A stretch of 16,550 nucleotides of DNA from Candidatus Dormiibacterota bacterium (GCA_019234035.1 JAFALX010000186.1:1-16550); one strand, 5' to 3'; positions 6,661 through 14,167 are shown, counted from the first letter of the stretch. Notes: generated from the sequence alone by a model not told the origin. Made by a program: numbers and translations.

Positions 6661-7601
6661 ACCCGCACCGCCGACAGCACGCTCAGCTGCGCCGCAACCG
6701 ACGCGCTCAGCGCGTCGAGGTCGTACCCGCCCTCGAGCAGCCAGACACTTCGGCCACCGGTGTTCCGCGCCGCCAGCGCGACGACGCGCTCGGCGATCGC
6801 AGCGTAGGCCGCGTCGTCGAGCAACAGCTCGGCGAGCGGATCGCGTGCGTGCGCGTCGTACCCCGCGCTGACGAGGATCAGGTCGGGCTCGAAGTTGTCG
6901 ACGGCGGGAGTGACAAGCTCATCGAACCGGCTGAGCCAGGTGGCGCCGTCGGTGCCCGCGTCCAGCGGAACGTTGAGCGTGCACCCCGGTGCGTTGACGC
7001 CGCCGTGCTCGCCGGCCGCACCGGTTCCCGGCCAGAACGGGTACTGGTGCAGCGAGCAGTAGAGCACCGAACGGTCGTCATCGAAGATCGCCTGCGTGCC
7101 GTTGCCGTGATGCACGTCGACGTCGACGACGGCGACACGTCGTGCGCCGGCGAGTTGCGCCACACGCACGGCGACGGCGGCGTTGTTGAACAGGCAGAAC
7201 CCCATGGGGCGATCGGCGGTGGCATGGTGCCCGGGCGGGCGCACCACCGCGAACGCGGAGACCGCCTCATCGCTCATCACGGCGCGCGCGGCGCGCGCCG
7301 CACACGCGGCCGCGTCCAGCGCGACCGCATATGACTCGCCGTTGCAGTACGTGTCCGCGTCGAACCAGCCGCCGCCGCGACGCGACATCTCCTGGACCGC
7401 CAGCACCATCTCCGGCTCGTGCACGAGGAGCGCCAGCTCGGCGTTGCCGCGGTCGGGCTCGAGCCAGGGGATGTCGCGCAGCGCAGGGTCGCTCGCGATG
7501 CGCCGCAGGATCGCGAGGACACGATCCGGCCGCTCCGGGTGGCCCGAGGCGTAGTGCTGCGCCTGGCTCGAGTTGCGCGCCAGCGCCAGCGGCACGGTCA
7601 T
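6657..7601 (-). CDS. HDAC-family deacetylase (AcuC / acetylpolyamine amidohydrolase type)
   Basis: Zinc-dependent hydrolase of the arginase/HDAC fold that removes acetyl groups from lysines of proteins or from acetylated polyamines; the exact substrate cannot be told. All key motifs are present in 314 residues: HPERPDRV (21-28), RPPGHHA with the paired histidines 125-126, GFCLFNNAAVAV (134-145), the zinc site VDVHHGNGTQ (D162, H164), the third zinc ligand in SAGYDAH (D249), and the transition-state tyrosine in EGGYD (Y293). The ATG start overlaps the pyrF stop as ATGA, and its own stop overlaps the lipoprotein start, so it is translationally coupled on both sides. It appears intact and active. 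Confidence 0.94.
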   Translation of the reverse strand: MTVPLALARNSSQAQHYASGHPERPDRVLAILRRIASDPALRDIPWLEPDRGNAELALLVHEPEMVLAVQEMSRRGGGWFDADTYCNGESYAVALDAAACAARAARAVMSDEAVSAFAVVRPPGHHATADRPMGFCLFNNAAVAVRVAQLAGARRVAVVDVDVHHGNGTQAIFDDDRSVLYCSLHQYPFWPGTGAAGEHGGVNAPGCTLNVPLDAGTDGATWLSRFDELVTPAVDNFEPDLILVSAGYDAHARDPLAELLLDDAAYAAIAERVVALAARNTGGRSVWLLEGGYDLDALSASVAAQLSVLSAVRV

Positions 7602-8386
7602 GCGCGGGCCTCGACGTATCGGACCGCTGCGATCCGGCCGGCCAGCGACGCGGCAGCCGCGCCCGGGCCCTCGGCCGCCTGGGCGATCCCGCGGCTGACG
7701 GCGACGAGCAGTCGCCCGCCCCGCGCGTCCACGCCGGCGCGGACCGCGTCCTCGAGCGAGCCGCCCTGCGCGCCCACGCCGGGAAGCAGCAGCGGCGCCT
7801 CCGGTGCGGCGGCCCGCACCGCTGCGACAGCGTCCACCGCGGTGGCCCCGACGACGAAGCCGACCGCACCCCCCGGATCCCAGCCGAGGCCGAGCTCGAC
7901 GATGCGCTCGTACACCTCCGACCCGTCGAACAGCCGCTGCTCGAGGAGGTCCGCGGCGCCGGGGTTGCTGCTGCGGGCAACGATGAAGACCCCGCGGCCG
8001 CGGCGCTGCAGGAACGGCGCGACCGCGTCCTCCCCCATGAGCGGGTTGACGGTCACCGCATCCGCGCCGAGCACGTCGAACAGCGCCCGCATATATGCCT
8101 GCGCGGTGCTGCCGATGTCGCCGCGCTTGCCGTCGAGAATGAGCAGTCGCTCAGCGGGGAGGTGCCCGCGCAGGCGCTCGAGGACGGCGTAGCCCGCGGA
8201 CCCGAGCTGCTCGAAGAAGGCCAGGTTGGGCTTGACGGCGCACGCATACGGCAGCGCGCCCTGCATCGTCTCGAGGCAGAAGCGCTCCGCCGCCGCGGCG
8301 TCCTCGAACCCGTCCGGGTCCAGCCCCACACAGAGCAGGGAACCGGACCGCTCGATGGCGGCGTCGAGGCGTTCGACGAAAGCCAC
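7598..8386 (-). CDS. pyrF: orotidine 5'-phosphate decarboxylase (type 2)
   Basis: Decarboxylates OMP to UMP, the last step of de novo pyrimidine synthesis, in the cytoplasm. The catalytic DxKxxD motif is LDGKRGDIGST (D85, K87, D90). Other marks are LLCVGLDPD (17-25) for the first barrel strand, AVKPNLAFFE (50-59), VTVNPLMGEDA (111-121), and RSSNPGA in the phosphate region. The 262-residue length and the motif spacing match the longer, type 2 (mycobacterial-like) subfamily. GTG 8386 is preceded by AAGG seven bases upstream and lies 6 bases after the stop of the Cys-rich gene. No other pyrimidine gene is nearby, which is unusual since pyrF is often beside pyrD or carAB. Confidence 0.95.
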   Translation of the reverse strand: MAFVERLDAAIERSGSLLCVGLDPDGFEDAAAAERFCLETMQGALPYACAVKPNLAFFEQLGSAGYAVLERLRGHLPAERLLILDGKRGDIGSTAQAYMRALFDVLGADAVTVNPLMGEDAVAPFLQRRGRGVFIVARSSNPGAADLLEQRLFDGSEVYERIVELGLGWDPGGAVGFVVGATAVDAVAAVRAAAPEAPLLLPGVGAQGGSLEDAVRAGVDARGGRLLVAVSRGIAQAAEGPGAAAASLAGRIAAVRYVEARA

Positions 8387-8392
8387 GTCGCC

Positions 8393-8590
8393 TTACCAGA
8401 TGTCGCGCGACGTGCTCGGCTGGATCGCTCCCTGGTCCTCTCGCGGCGCGAAGGGCAGCTGGATGCGCTCCTTCTCGGTTGCCACGCAGCGGGAGCACAC
8501 GCGTGCGATGCGCCCGTCGAGAATCACGCTCGACAGGCGGTACACCGGCGTCGGCCGGCCGCAGCACTCGCAGGTCTCCATCATCGCCAT
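8393..8590 (-). CDS. small Cys-rich, probably zinc-binding protein
   Basis: A 65-residue protein of unknown function. It begins MAMMETCECCGRPTPVYRL and contains VCSRCVATEKERI, so two Cys pairs (CxxC/CC type) about 24 residues apart could bind one zinc, as in zinc-ribbon or treble-clef folds. The C-terminal part is polar and ends TSRDIW. The start is uncertain: GTG 8608 and ATGs 8590, 8584 and 8581 are in frame. ATG 8590 is preferred because CAATAT, a possible -10, ends 8 bases before it and no Shine-Dalgarno exists. It heads the pyrF-deacetylase-lipoprotein-yjbQ unit and is divergent from ppa. Its position suggests a regulatory or RNA/protein-binding role, but nothing proves this. Confidence 0.7.
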   Translation of the reverse strand: MAMMETCECCGRPTPVYRLSSVILDGRIARVCSRCVATEKERIQLPFAPREDQGAIQPSTSRDIW

Positions 8591-8636
8591 GACAATCGAT
8601 ATTGCCACGCGGTCCTGCGGGTGAGCGCTCTGCGGG

Positions 8637-8642
8637 TATCGT
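8637..8642 (+). promoter_or_regulatory. candidate -10 element of ppa (leaderless)
   Basis: TATCGT ends exactly 7 bases before GTG 8650, and there is no Shine-Dalgarno. This supports GTG 8650 as both the first transcribed base and the start of translation. No clear -35 was found. Confidence 0.55.
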
Positions 8643-8649
8643 CCACGCC

Positions 8650-9177
8650 GTGGCGCACGACGCGGCGATGACCTTCGACGTGGTCGTCGAGGTGCCCAAG
8701 GGAAGCCGCAACAAGTACGAATGGGACCCGGAGGTCGGTGCCCTGCGGCTCGACCGCCAGCTGTTCACCGCGACGCGCTACCCGGGCGACTACGGCTTCA
8801 TCCCCGGCACGCAGGGCGAGGACGGCGATCCGCTCGATGTGCTGGTCGTGCTCGACGAGGCCACGTTCCCGGGCTGTCACATCAACTGCCGCGCGGTCGG
8901 GCTGCTCGACATGTCCGACGAGCACGGCGGCGACGCCAAGCTGCTGGCGGTTCCCGACGCGGACCCGCGCGTGACGTGGCGCGAGGTGGGCGACGTGCCC
9001 GGGTACGTGCTCGAGGAGATCCGCCACTTTTTCAACATCTACAAGGACCTCGAGCCGGGCAAGACGACCGAGGTCGGCAGCTGGCGGAGCCGCGATCATG
9101 CCGAGCGCGAGATCAGCGCCGCGCGCGCACGCTTCGCCGGGTCAGGCGCGAGCGCCGGTGGCAGCCCCTCTGCGTGA
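8650..9177 (+). CDS. ppa: inorganic pyrophosphatase (family I)
   Basis: Soluble Mg-dependent enzyme that splits pyrophosphate to two phosphates and pulls biosynthetic reactions forward. The 175 residues match short bacterial family I enzymes. Active-site residues seen are VVVEVPKGSRNKYE (11-24, with K17 and E24), LRLDR (32-36), RYPGDYGFIPGT (43-54), and the signature EDGDPLDVLVV (57-67, metal-binding D58, D60, D63). An Ala/Ser/Gly-rich tail from about residue 163 is not conserved in the family. GTG 8650 is chosen over an upstream in-frame ATG at 8602 because of the TATCGT -10 box seven bases before it and because family homology begins here. Its last 36 bases overlap the convergent permease gene. 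Confidence 0.95.
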   Translation: MAHDAAMTFDVVVEVPKGSRNKYEWDPEVGALRLDRQLFTATRYPGDYGFIPGTQGEDGDPLDVLVVLDEATFPGCHINCRAVGLLDMSDEHGGDAKLLAVPDADPRVTWREVGDVPGYVLEEIRHFFNIYKDLEPGKTTEVGSWRSRDHAEREISAARARFAGSGASAGGSPSA

Positions 9178-10512
9178 CAGCGCGTCGACCGTGACGGCGA
9201 CGAGCAGCACGATGCCGGTTGCGATGAACTGGTACTGGGCGGCGAGTCCGAGCAGGTACAGTCCGTTGTAGATCGCGCCGATCACGAGGCCGCCGAGCAC
9301 GCCGTGCAGCGCGCGGCCGCGCCCGCCGAACAGACTGGTGCCGCCGATGACGGCCGCCGCAACCGCGTACAGGACGAGCTGTCCGCCGTTGACGTTGTTG
9401 GAGAGACCGCCCTGGTTGGCGGCGTACAGCAGGCCCGCGATGCCGGCGGTGGCGGAACACAGCGCGAACGCCAGCGTGCGCACGCGGTTGACGTTGACGC
9501 CGGCGCGACGCGCCGCCTCGGGGTTGCCGCCGACCGCGTAGACATAACGCCCGAACCTGGTGCGCTCCAGCAGGACCATCCACACGACGAGCAGCGCGAG
9601 CACGATCGGAATGACCCACGGCACGCCGACCACCTGCACGACGCCACGGCCGCGGTTGGCGTTGCAGATCAGCAGCAGCACAACCCCGATGACTGCGATC
9701 AGTGCGATCTTCAGGAAGGTCAGGCTCGGCGGCGGGGCCACGAGGCCGCTGCGGCGCCGCTTCGAGTCGCGCCACCACATGCTGCCGCCGAACAGCGCAA
9801 CGATGACGGCGAGCCCGATCCAGCTGACGGTGGGATCGATCGTGCCCCACATCAGCTGATAGATGATGTGCGAGTTGTTCTGCGCCCCGCTGCAGCTGCT
9901 GGTGCACAGAGTCGGGTATCCCGAGAACGGCCCCAGCAACAGGATGATCAGCAGCACGCCGTTGAAGATCAGGTATCCGGCGAGCGTCACCACGAACGAC
10001 GGCAACCGCAGCCTTGTGATCAGGAATCCCATGCCGGCGCCGATCAGCGCACAGACGACGAGCGCGAACGCGATGGCGAGCCACCAGGGGAGATTGATCG
10101 TCACCGGCTGCACCAGCTGGATGGCGATGGCGCCGCCCACGGCGCCGACATAGCCGACCGACAGGTCGATCTCGCCGAGCAGCAGCACGAAGATCTCGGC
10201 CATGCCGAGCACCATGAAGACTGCGCTCTGCTGGAACAGGTTGACCAGGTTGCCCGTGTTGAGAAAGACGTTGTTCGGGCTGATGATCTCGAAGACGATC
10301 GTGATGCCGATGAGCCCCAGCAGCACCGGCAGCACGCCGCTGTCACCGGAGCGGATGCGCGCCATCCAGGCGCGCAGGTAGCCACCGAAGCTCTGGGCGA
10401 CGAGCTCCGGCGGGATGTCCGTGGCCGCGACCTCCTTCGCCGCCGTGAGGTCGGCGGCCATCTCGAGCTTCTCCTCCTGCGGTGCGACCCCCGGATCGGT
10501 GTCGAGCGTCAT
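9142..10512 (-). CDS. sugar ABC transporter permease (XylH/RbsC-like, BPD_transp_2)
   Basis: Inner-membrane channel subunit of a CUT2-class sugar importer. The 456 residues start with a polar cytoplasmic tail of about 50 residues, then about ten hydrophobic helices. The family mark LLLGEIDLSVGYVGAVGGAIA is at about 110-130, and a conserved cytoplasmic loop GRYVYAVGGNPEAARRAGVNVNRVR is in the second half, where the ATPase docks. A long middle segment with two cysteines (YPTLCTSSCSG) and a basic loop (WRDSKRRRSGL) gives the extra length, as in XylH-type rather than RbsC-type permeases. The ATG lies 5 bases after the ATPase stop, with GGGAG upstream inside the ATPase end. The 3' end overlaps the convergent ppa gene by 36 bases, so no room remains for a conventional terminator between them. 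Confidence 0.92.
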   Translation of the reverse strand: MTLDTDPGVAPQEEKLEMAADLTAAKEVAATDIPPELVAQSFGGYLRAWMARIRSGDSGVLPVLLGLIGITIVFEIISPNNVFLNTGNLVNLFQQSAVFMVLGMAEIFVLLLGEIDLSVGYVGAVGGAIAIQLVQPVTINLPWWLAIAFALVVCALIGAGMGFLITRLRLPSFVVTLAGYLIFNGVLLIILLLGPFSGYPTLCTSSCSGAQNNSHIIYQLMWGTIDPTVSWIGLAVIVALFGGSMWWRDSKRRRSGLVAPPPSLTFLKIALIAVIGVVLLLICNANRGRGVVQVVGVPWVIPIVLALLVVWMVLLERTRFGRYVYAVGGNPEAARRAGVNVNRVRTLAFALCSATAGIAGLLYAANQGGLSNNVNGGQLVLYAVAAAVIGGTSLFGGRGRALHGVLGGLVIGAIYNGLYLLGLAAQYQFIATGIVLLVAVTVDALSRRGAATGARA

Positions 10513-10517
10513 CGGCG

Positions 10518-11363
10518 TCAGGCTCCCAATGCCGCCTGGCGTTCTGCGATGTACAGCTCGCCGCCGGTCGTCATGTACTGCACGGTCGTCTGGCGGTCGA
10601 GCTCCGACGCAGGCTTCTCCGCGACGATGCGTCCGAGATACATGACCGCGATTCGGTCCGCAACCTCGAAGACGTCGTTAAGGTTGTGCGAGATCATCAT
10701 CACGCCGAGGCCGCGGTCGCGAAGCCGGCGCACGAGTGCGAGCACCTGCGCGGTCTGCACCACGCCGAGCGCTGCCGTCGGCTCATCGAGCAGCACGAGC
10801 TTCGAGTTCCACATCACGGCCTTGGCGACCGCGACCGACTGCCGCTGGCCGCCGGACAGCGAGACCACGGGCTGCCGGATCGAGCGCACCGTCGTGACGC
10901 GCAGGCTCGCGAGCGTCTCCTTCGCGGTGTGCTCCATCGAGTCCTCGTCGAGCAGGCCGCGACGGGTGCGCTCGCGCCCCAGGAACATGTTCTGCACGAT
11001 GTCGAGGTTGTCGGCCAGCGCGAGGTCCTGGTACACCGTCTCGATGCCGAGACGGCTCGCGTCGCGCGGGCTGCGGATGTGCACCGGGCGGCCTTCCCAG
11101 AAGACCTCGCCCTTGTCGGGCTGGTGAATGCCCGAGATGGTGCGCGTGAGCACCGACTTGCCCGCGCCGTTGTCGCCGACGAGGCACGTGATGGCACCCG
11201 CCGGCAGGTCGAGATTCACGCCGTAGAGCGCCTGCACTGCCCCGAAGTGCTTCTCGATGCCGCGCAGTCGCAGGAGCGGCGTGGCGCTCGATGCGGTCGG
11301 CGCCGGCGACGGCGGACCTGGCGCACCCTGCGCCGGCCTCGACCCGTCGTCCCCGTTGCTCAT
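10518..11363 (-). CDS. sugar ABC transporter ATP-binding protein, single ABC domain
   Basis: Energises sugar uptake through the adjacent permease. It is 281 residues with one complete ABC domain after a Pro/Ala-rich tail of about 28: Walker A GDNGAGKS (63-70), Q-loop VYQDLAL (Q112), signature LSGGQ (169-173), Walker B LVLLDE (189-194, catalytic E194) and H-loop H226. Most CUT2 sugar ATPases, such as XylG and RbsA, carry two fused domains of about 500 residues. This one should act as a homodimer, like FrcA-type proteins. The ATG at 11363 has a weak GAGAT purine stretch just upstream. It is separated from the binding-protein gene by 89 bases containing a strong hairpin. Confidence 0.93.
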   Translation of the reverse strand: MSNGDDGSRPAQGAPGPPSPAPTASSATPLLRLRGIEKHFGAVQALYGVNLDLPAGAITCLVGDNGAGKSVLTRTISGIHQPDKGEVFWEGRPVHIRSPRDASRLGIETVYQDLALADNLDIVQNMFLGRERTRRGLLDEDSMEHTAKETLASLRVTTVRSIRQPVVSLSGGQRQSVAVAKAVMWNSKLVLLDEPTAALGVVQTAQVLALVRRLRDRGLGVMMISHNLNDVFEVADRIAVMYLGRIVAEKPASELDRQTTVQYMTTGGELYIAERQAALGA

Positions 11364-11404
11364 ACGATCTCGATCATGACTCGTTGATCACCGTCGTGGG
11401 CGCA

Positions 11405-11435
11405 GGTCTGCCGTCGCACGGTGCGGCGGCAGACC
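11405..11435. terminator. intra-operon hairpin between binding-protein and ATPase genes
   Basis: A near-perfect 14-base inverted repeat (ggtctgccgtcgca / tgcggcggcagacc) with a 3-base loop; one position is mismatched on the operon strand. It lies 17 bases after the binding-protein stop. No T tract follows in the direction of transcription, so it is more likely a partial terminator or an mRNA 3'-end stabiliser than a full stop. Such hairpins commonly keep binding-protein levels above those of the membrane subunits. Confidence 0.55.
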
Positions 11436-11452
11436 CCTGCCTCACTGCGAAA

Positions 11453-12706
11453 TCAGCTGATGCCGTACTGCGAGCAGACGCTCGCGCCGACAACGCCGCA
11501 GATGGTCGCGGCGTCAACGAACTTGTCCTTGATCACGGTCGACTCCATGTTCGACGTCGTGACCCACACCGGGGTCAGCAGGATCGCCGGCTGCTGGTTG
11601 CCGGTGACGCCCGAGGGCGGGCTGGTCGTGCCGTTCACCAGCGACGATGGCGGCGTCTTGCCCGCGCGAAGGATGGTCGCCAGCGCGACTGCCGCACCGG
11701 CCTCCTTGTAGACGGCCTTGTAGACCGACCCGCACTGGTACCCGGCCAGCACGTTCTCCATGCCCTGCGGGGTGGCGTCCTGACCGGTGGTCGGGATCGT
11801 CTTCGCCTTGGCGCCGGTGTTCTTGAGCACCGTGATCACCGCGTTGGCGAGACCGTCGTTGGCCTCGATCGTCGCGTTGATGTTCGGGTGCGCGGTGTAC
11901 TGCTGCTGGAAGATCGTGCCACCTGTGGCATTGACCCAGCCCGGCGTGATCTGGTCACCCACCAGCGTGTAGCCCTTGGAGTTGGTCGTGCCGGCCTTCT
12001 GCGGCGTATCGGTGCTGCCCCAGACCACCTGGTTGTAGCCCTGGGCGAACGAGATCGCGTTCGGGTCGGTGTCCTCGCCGCCGTTCAGCGTGAAGACCTT
12101 CGGGCTGGACACGTTCCATGAGCTGACGCAGTCCTCGAAGCCCTGACCGATCAGCTTGCCCACCTGCACGTTGTCGAAGCTCACGTAGTAGGTGTTGGTG
12201 CCGCTGAACGTTGCGCGGTCATAGCTGATCACGGACACCCCGTGCTGCGAGGCGTACTGCTGAATCTGCGTGCCGACCGTGCTGTCGAGCGGGTCGAACA
12301 CGATGACCGACGCGCCGAGCGTGATGTCGGACTGCACGTCGGCGAGCTCCGTCGCGTCACTGCCCTGGGCGTTGTCGATCTTGAACTGCGACTGCGAGTA
12401 CCCGGCGTTCTGGAACGCCGTGGTGAGATACGGCTGGTCGAAATTGACGTACCGGGTCGACGACGTCGTGTCCGGGAGGACCACGCCGACCAGGCCCTTG
12501 CCGGCCGAGACCAGTCCCTTGAACTGGCTCATCACCGAGAAGTTGACGTCGAACGAGTTAACGCTCAATCCCGAGGGGATGCTGCCGCCGCCCCCGGACG
12601 AGGCCGACGGCGAGTTGCTTTCGCTGCCGCCGCATGCCGCGACGACCGCGGCGATGCCTGCGCATCCTCCCACCGCCATGAGCTTTCTGACACTCCCACG
12701 TTGCAT
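11453..12706 (-). CDS. xylose-type sugar ABC transporter substrate-binding lipoprotein
   Basis: Extracytoplasmic sugar receptor of the Peripla_BP_4 (XylF/RbsB) class, lipid-anchored. The signal peptide MQRGSVRKLM...AAVVAAC ends in lipobox VAAC (Cys 25), then comes a Ser/Gly linker. The mature part has the two-lobe order: GLVGVVLPDTTSSTRYVNFDQPYL, VIVFDPLDSTVGTQIQQYASQHGVSVISYDR, YYVSFDNVQVGKLIGQ, NATIEANDGLANAVITVLK, and TTGQDATPQGMENVLAGYQCGSVYK. The TGQDA and VYK features resemble D-xylose-binding XylF, but the ligand is inferred. It is 417 residues. ATG 12706 is decided by GGAGGTG six bases upstream; an open extension of 40 codons lacks features. It is the first structural gene after the ROK regulator. 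Confidence 0.92.
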   Translation of the reverse strand: MQRGSVRKLMAVGGCAGIAAVVAACGGSESNSPSASSGGGGSIPSGLSVNSFDVNFSVMSQFKGLVSAGKGLVGVVLPDTTSSTRYVNFDQPYLTTAFQNAGYSQSQFKIDNAQGSDATELADVQSDITLGASVIVFDPLDSTVGTQIQQYASQHGVSVISYDRATFSGTNTYYVSFDNVQVGKLIGQGFEDCVSSWNVSSPKVFTLNGGEDTDPNAISFAQGYNQVVWGSTDTPQKAGTTNSKGYTLVGDQITPGWVNATGGTIFQQQYTAHPNINATIEANDGLANAVITVLKNTGAKAKTIPTTGQDATPQGMENVLAGYQCGSVYKAVYKEAGAAVALATILRAGKTPPSSLVNGTTSPPSGVTGNQQPAILLTPVWVTTSNMESTVIKDKFVDAATICGVVGASVCSQYGIS

Positions 12707-12896
12707 CCGAGACACCTCCATCTGCTCTTGACACCAAACTGCTTGTGTTCGCCGCTTGTTGCCGTCCGTCTGTTTCCGATGCGCCCGCCCGAGCGGGCCG
12801 CCAACGCGTGTTTCCGAACCGATCACCGCAATGGCAGGGCCCTCACGTGCACCGTCCGGTTCACCCCGTCGCGCCTGCCCTCGTTCGTCACGGAGC
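12707..12896 (-). promoter_or_regulatory. control region of the sugar-uptake genes
   Basis: A 190-base spacer between the ROK stop and the binding-protein start. It contains a strong Shine-Dalgarno GGAGGTG (12713-12719), a direct repeat TGTTTCCGA (plus-strand sense, 12771-12779 and 12809-12817, 38 bases apart), and a perfect hairpin GCCCGC-CCGA-GCGGGC (12783-12798) between the two copies. A second direct repeat, GCTTGT, is at 12741-12746 and 12754-12759. GCTTGTTGCC (12754-12763) resembles GCTTTGTTGGC upstream of the ROK gene, so both may be operator sites. No clear -35/-10 pair was found. Functions are inferred. Confidence 0.45.
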
Positions 12897-14114
12897 TCAT
12901 CCCGCGAGCTCCGCCTTGGGGGAGCTCGTTCGCACCGCCGGGACGTTGGTCTGGGCGTCCGACGCGTCGGCGTTCTGCAGCGCCAGCGCCACCGCGCCCA
13001 GCACCGCGGTGCGCTCCGCGAACGCGCCCGTGACCACGTCTGCCGTGCGCTCCGCGGCCGACATGGCGCGGCGCGCCATCGACTCGCGAATCGAGTTCAG
13101 CAGCAGGTCGCCCGCCGCGGCCAGCTCGCCGCCGACGATGATCAGGCCAGGGTTGAGGAGGTTGCAGAGGTTGGCGACGGCGACGCCGATGTGCCGCCCG
13201 GCGTCGGCGATGACGCGGCGGCAGCCGATGTCGCCGTCGGCGCTGAGCCGCAGCAGGTCCTCGAGCGTGAGCGTGCCGTAGGCCGCCCGCAGCAGCTCCA
13301 GCAGCGCCGGGGCCGCCGCCATCGTCTCGAGGCAGCCGCGGTTGCCGCAGCGGCAGACGGCGCCGTCCTCCTCGATGGTCGTGTGCCCGATCTCCCCCGC
13401 CGTGCCGTAGGCGCCGCGGTACAGCTGGCCGTTCAGGACCAGCCCGGCGCCGATGCCGGTGGAGACCTTCAGGTACGCGAAGTCGCGAATGCCGCGCCCG
13501 CGGCCCCACGCGCTCTCCGCGAGCGCGCCCAGGTTGGCGTCGTTGTCGACGACGGCCCGGACGCCGAGCTGATCCGAGAAGGCGGCGCCCACCTCGACAT
13601 CGGCCCAGCCCGGCAGCACCGGCGGCGTGCCCAGGCGGCCGGCTCCGGCCAGGATCGGGCCGGGGATGCCGATGGCCGCAGCCCGCAGCTGGTCGGGGTC
13701 GCGGTCGGCCTGGCGCACCAGGCGCCGTACCAGCCCGACGCTGCGACCGATCGCCTCGTCGGCGCGGTGCCCGAGAGGAAGGGCCACGCGCTGCTCCGCA
13801 AGCACCTGATGCGCCAGGTCAGCGACCGCGACCCGGACATGCCGGTTGCCGATGTCGACGCCGACCACGATGCCGGCGTCGGGATTGAGGGTCACCTCGG
13901 TGACGCGGCGGCCGTTGCGAGTGGTCGTCGTGACCCGCGCCAGCCCCTCGTCGGTCAGGTCCCGAACGATGTTGAAAACCGACGCACGGGACAGCCCGGA
14001 GAGGCGGGAGAGCTCCGCCTGGGTCATCGCACCGTGAGTTCGCAGCAGACGCAGGGCCGACTCGCGATTGGTCCGGCGCAGGTCTTGGAGCGACCCTCCT
14101 CCGGGACGTCTCAT
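12897..14114 (-). CDS. ROK-family transcriptional repressor (XylR/NagC-like)
   Basis: Sugar-responsive DNA-binding regulator, probably controlling the adjacent ABC importer. The 405 residues begin with a winged helix-turn-helix (NRESALRLLRTHGAMTQAELSRLSGLSRASVFNIVRDLTDEGL, about 16-58). The ROK sugar-kinase-like domain follows: VGVDIGNRHVRVAVADL (84-100), AIGIPGPI (147-154), VVDNDANLGALAE (188-200), the GTAGEIGHTT motif (237-246) and the zinc motif CRCGNRGCLE (254-263). GTAGEIGH with C-x-C-G-x-x-G-C is the ROK signature. The start is ATG 14114; ATG 14118 is out of frame. It lies on the same strand as the transporter, 190 bases upstream, so it is either autoregulated separately or co-transcribed. 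Confidence 0.93.
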   Translation of the reverse strand: MRRPGGGSLQDLRRTNRESALRLLRTHGAMTQAELSRLSGLSRASVFNIVRDLTDEGLARVTTTTRNGRRVTEVTLNPDAGIVVGVDIGNRHVRVAVADLAHQVLAEQRVALPLGHRADEAIGRSVGLVRRLVRQADRDPDQLRAAAIGIPGPILAGAGRLGTPPVLPGWADVEVGAAFSDQLGVRAVVDNDANLGALAESAWGRGRGIRDFAYLKVSTGIGAGLVLNGQLYRGAYGTAGEIGHTTIEEDGAVCRCGNRGCLETMAAAPALLELLRAAYGTLTLEDLLRLSADGDIGCRRVIADAGRHIGVAVANLCNLLNPGLIIVGGELAAAGDLLLNSIRESMARRAMSAAERTADVVTGAFAERTAVLGAVALALQNADASDAQTNVPAVRTSSPKAELAG

Positions 14115-14123
14115 TCATGGCTG

Positions 14124-14167
14124 AATATGAGCGGCGGCCTACTGGCTAGTCAAGCTTTGTTGGCAAA
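14124..14167 (-). promoter_or_regulatory. candidate promoter and operator of the ROK gene
   Basis: On the minus strand TTGACT (14148-14153) and CATATT (14124-14129) are 18 bases apart, forming a plausible -35/-10 pair. The -10 ends 9 bases before ATG 14114, so the mRNA would have little or no leader. Just upstream, TTTG-TTGG-CAAA (14156-14167) is a short palindrome, and GCTTTGTTGGC resembles a sequence in front of the binding-protein gene. This placement fits autoregulation by the ROK protein, but that is inference. Confidence 0.45.

Noticed and set aside
8602..8649. ATG 8602 as the ppa start
   Set aside because: The added residues do not match the pyrophosphatase family, and TATCGT lies within this extension at a leaderless distance from GTG 8650.
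9304..11127. 607-codon plus-strand open frame
   Set aside because: It runs antisense to the permease and ATPase, whose motifs are intact, and has the Arg/His/Asp-rich composition typical of antisense frames in high-GC DNA.
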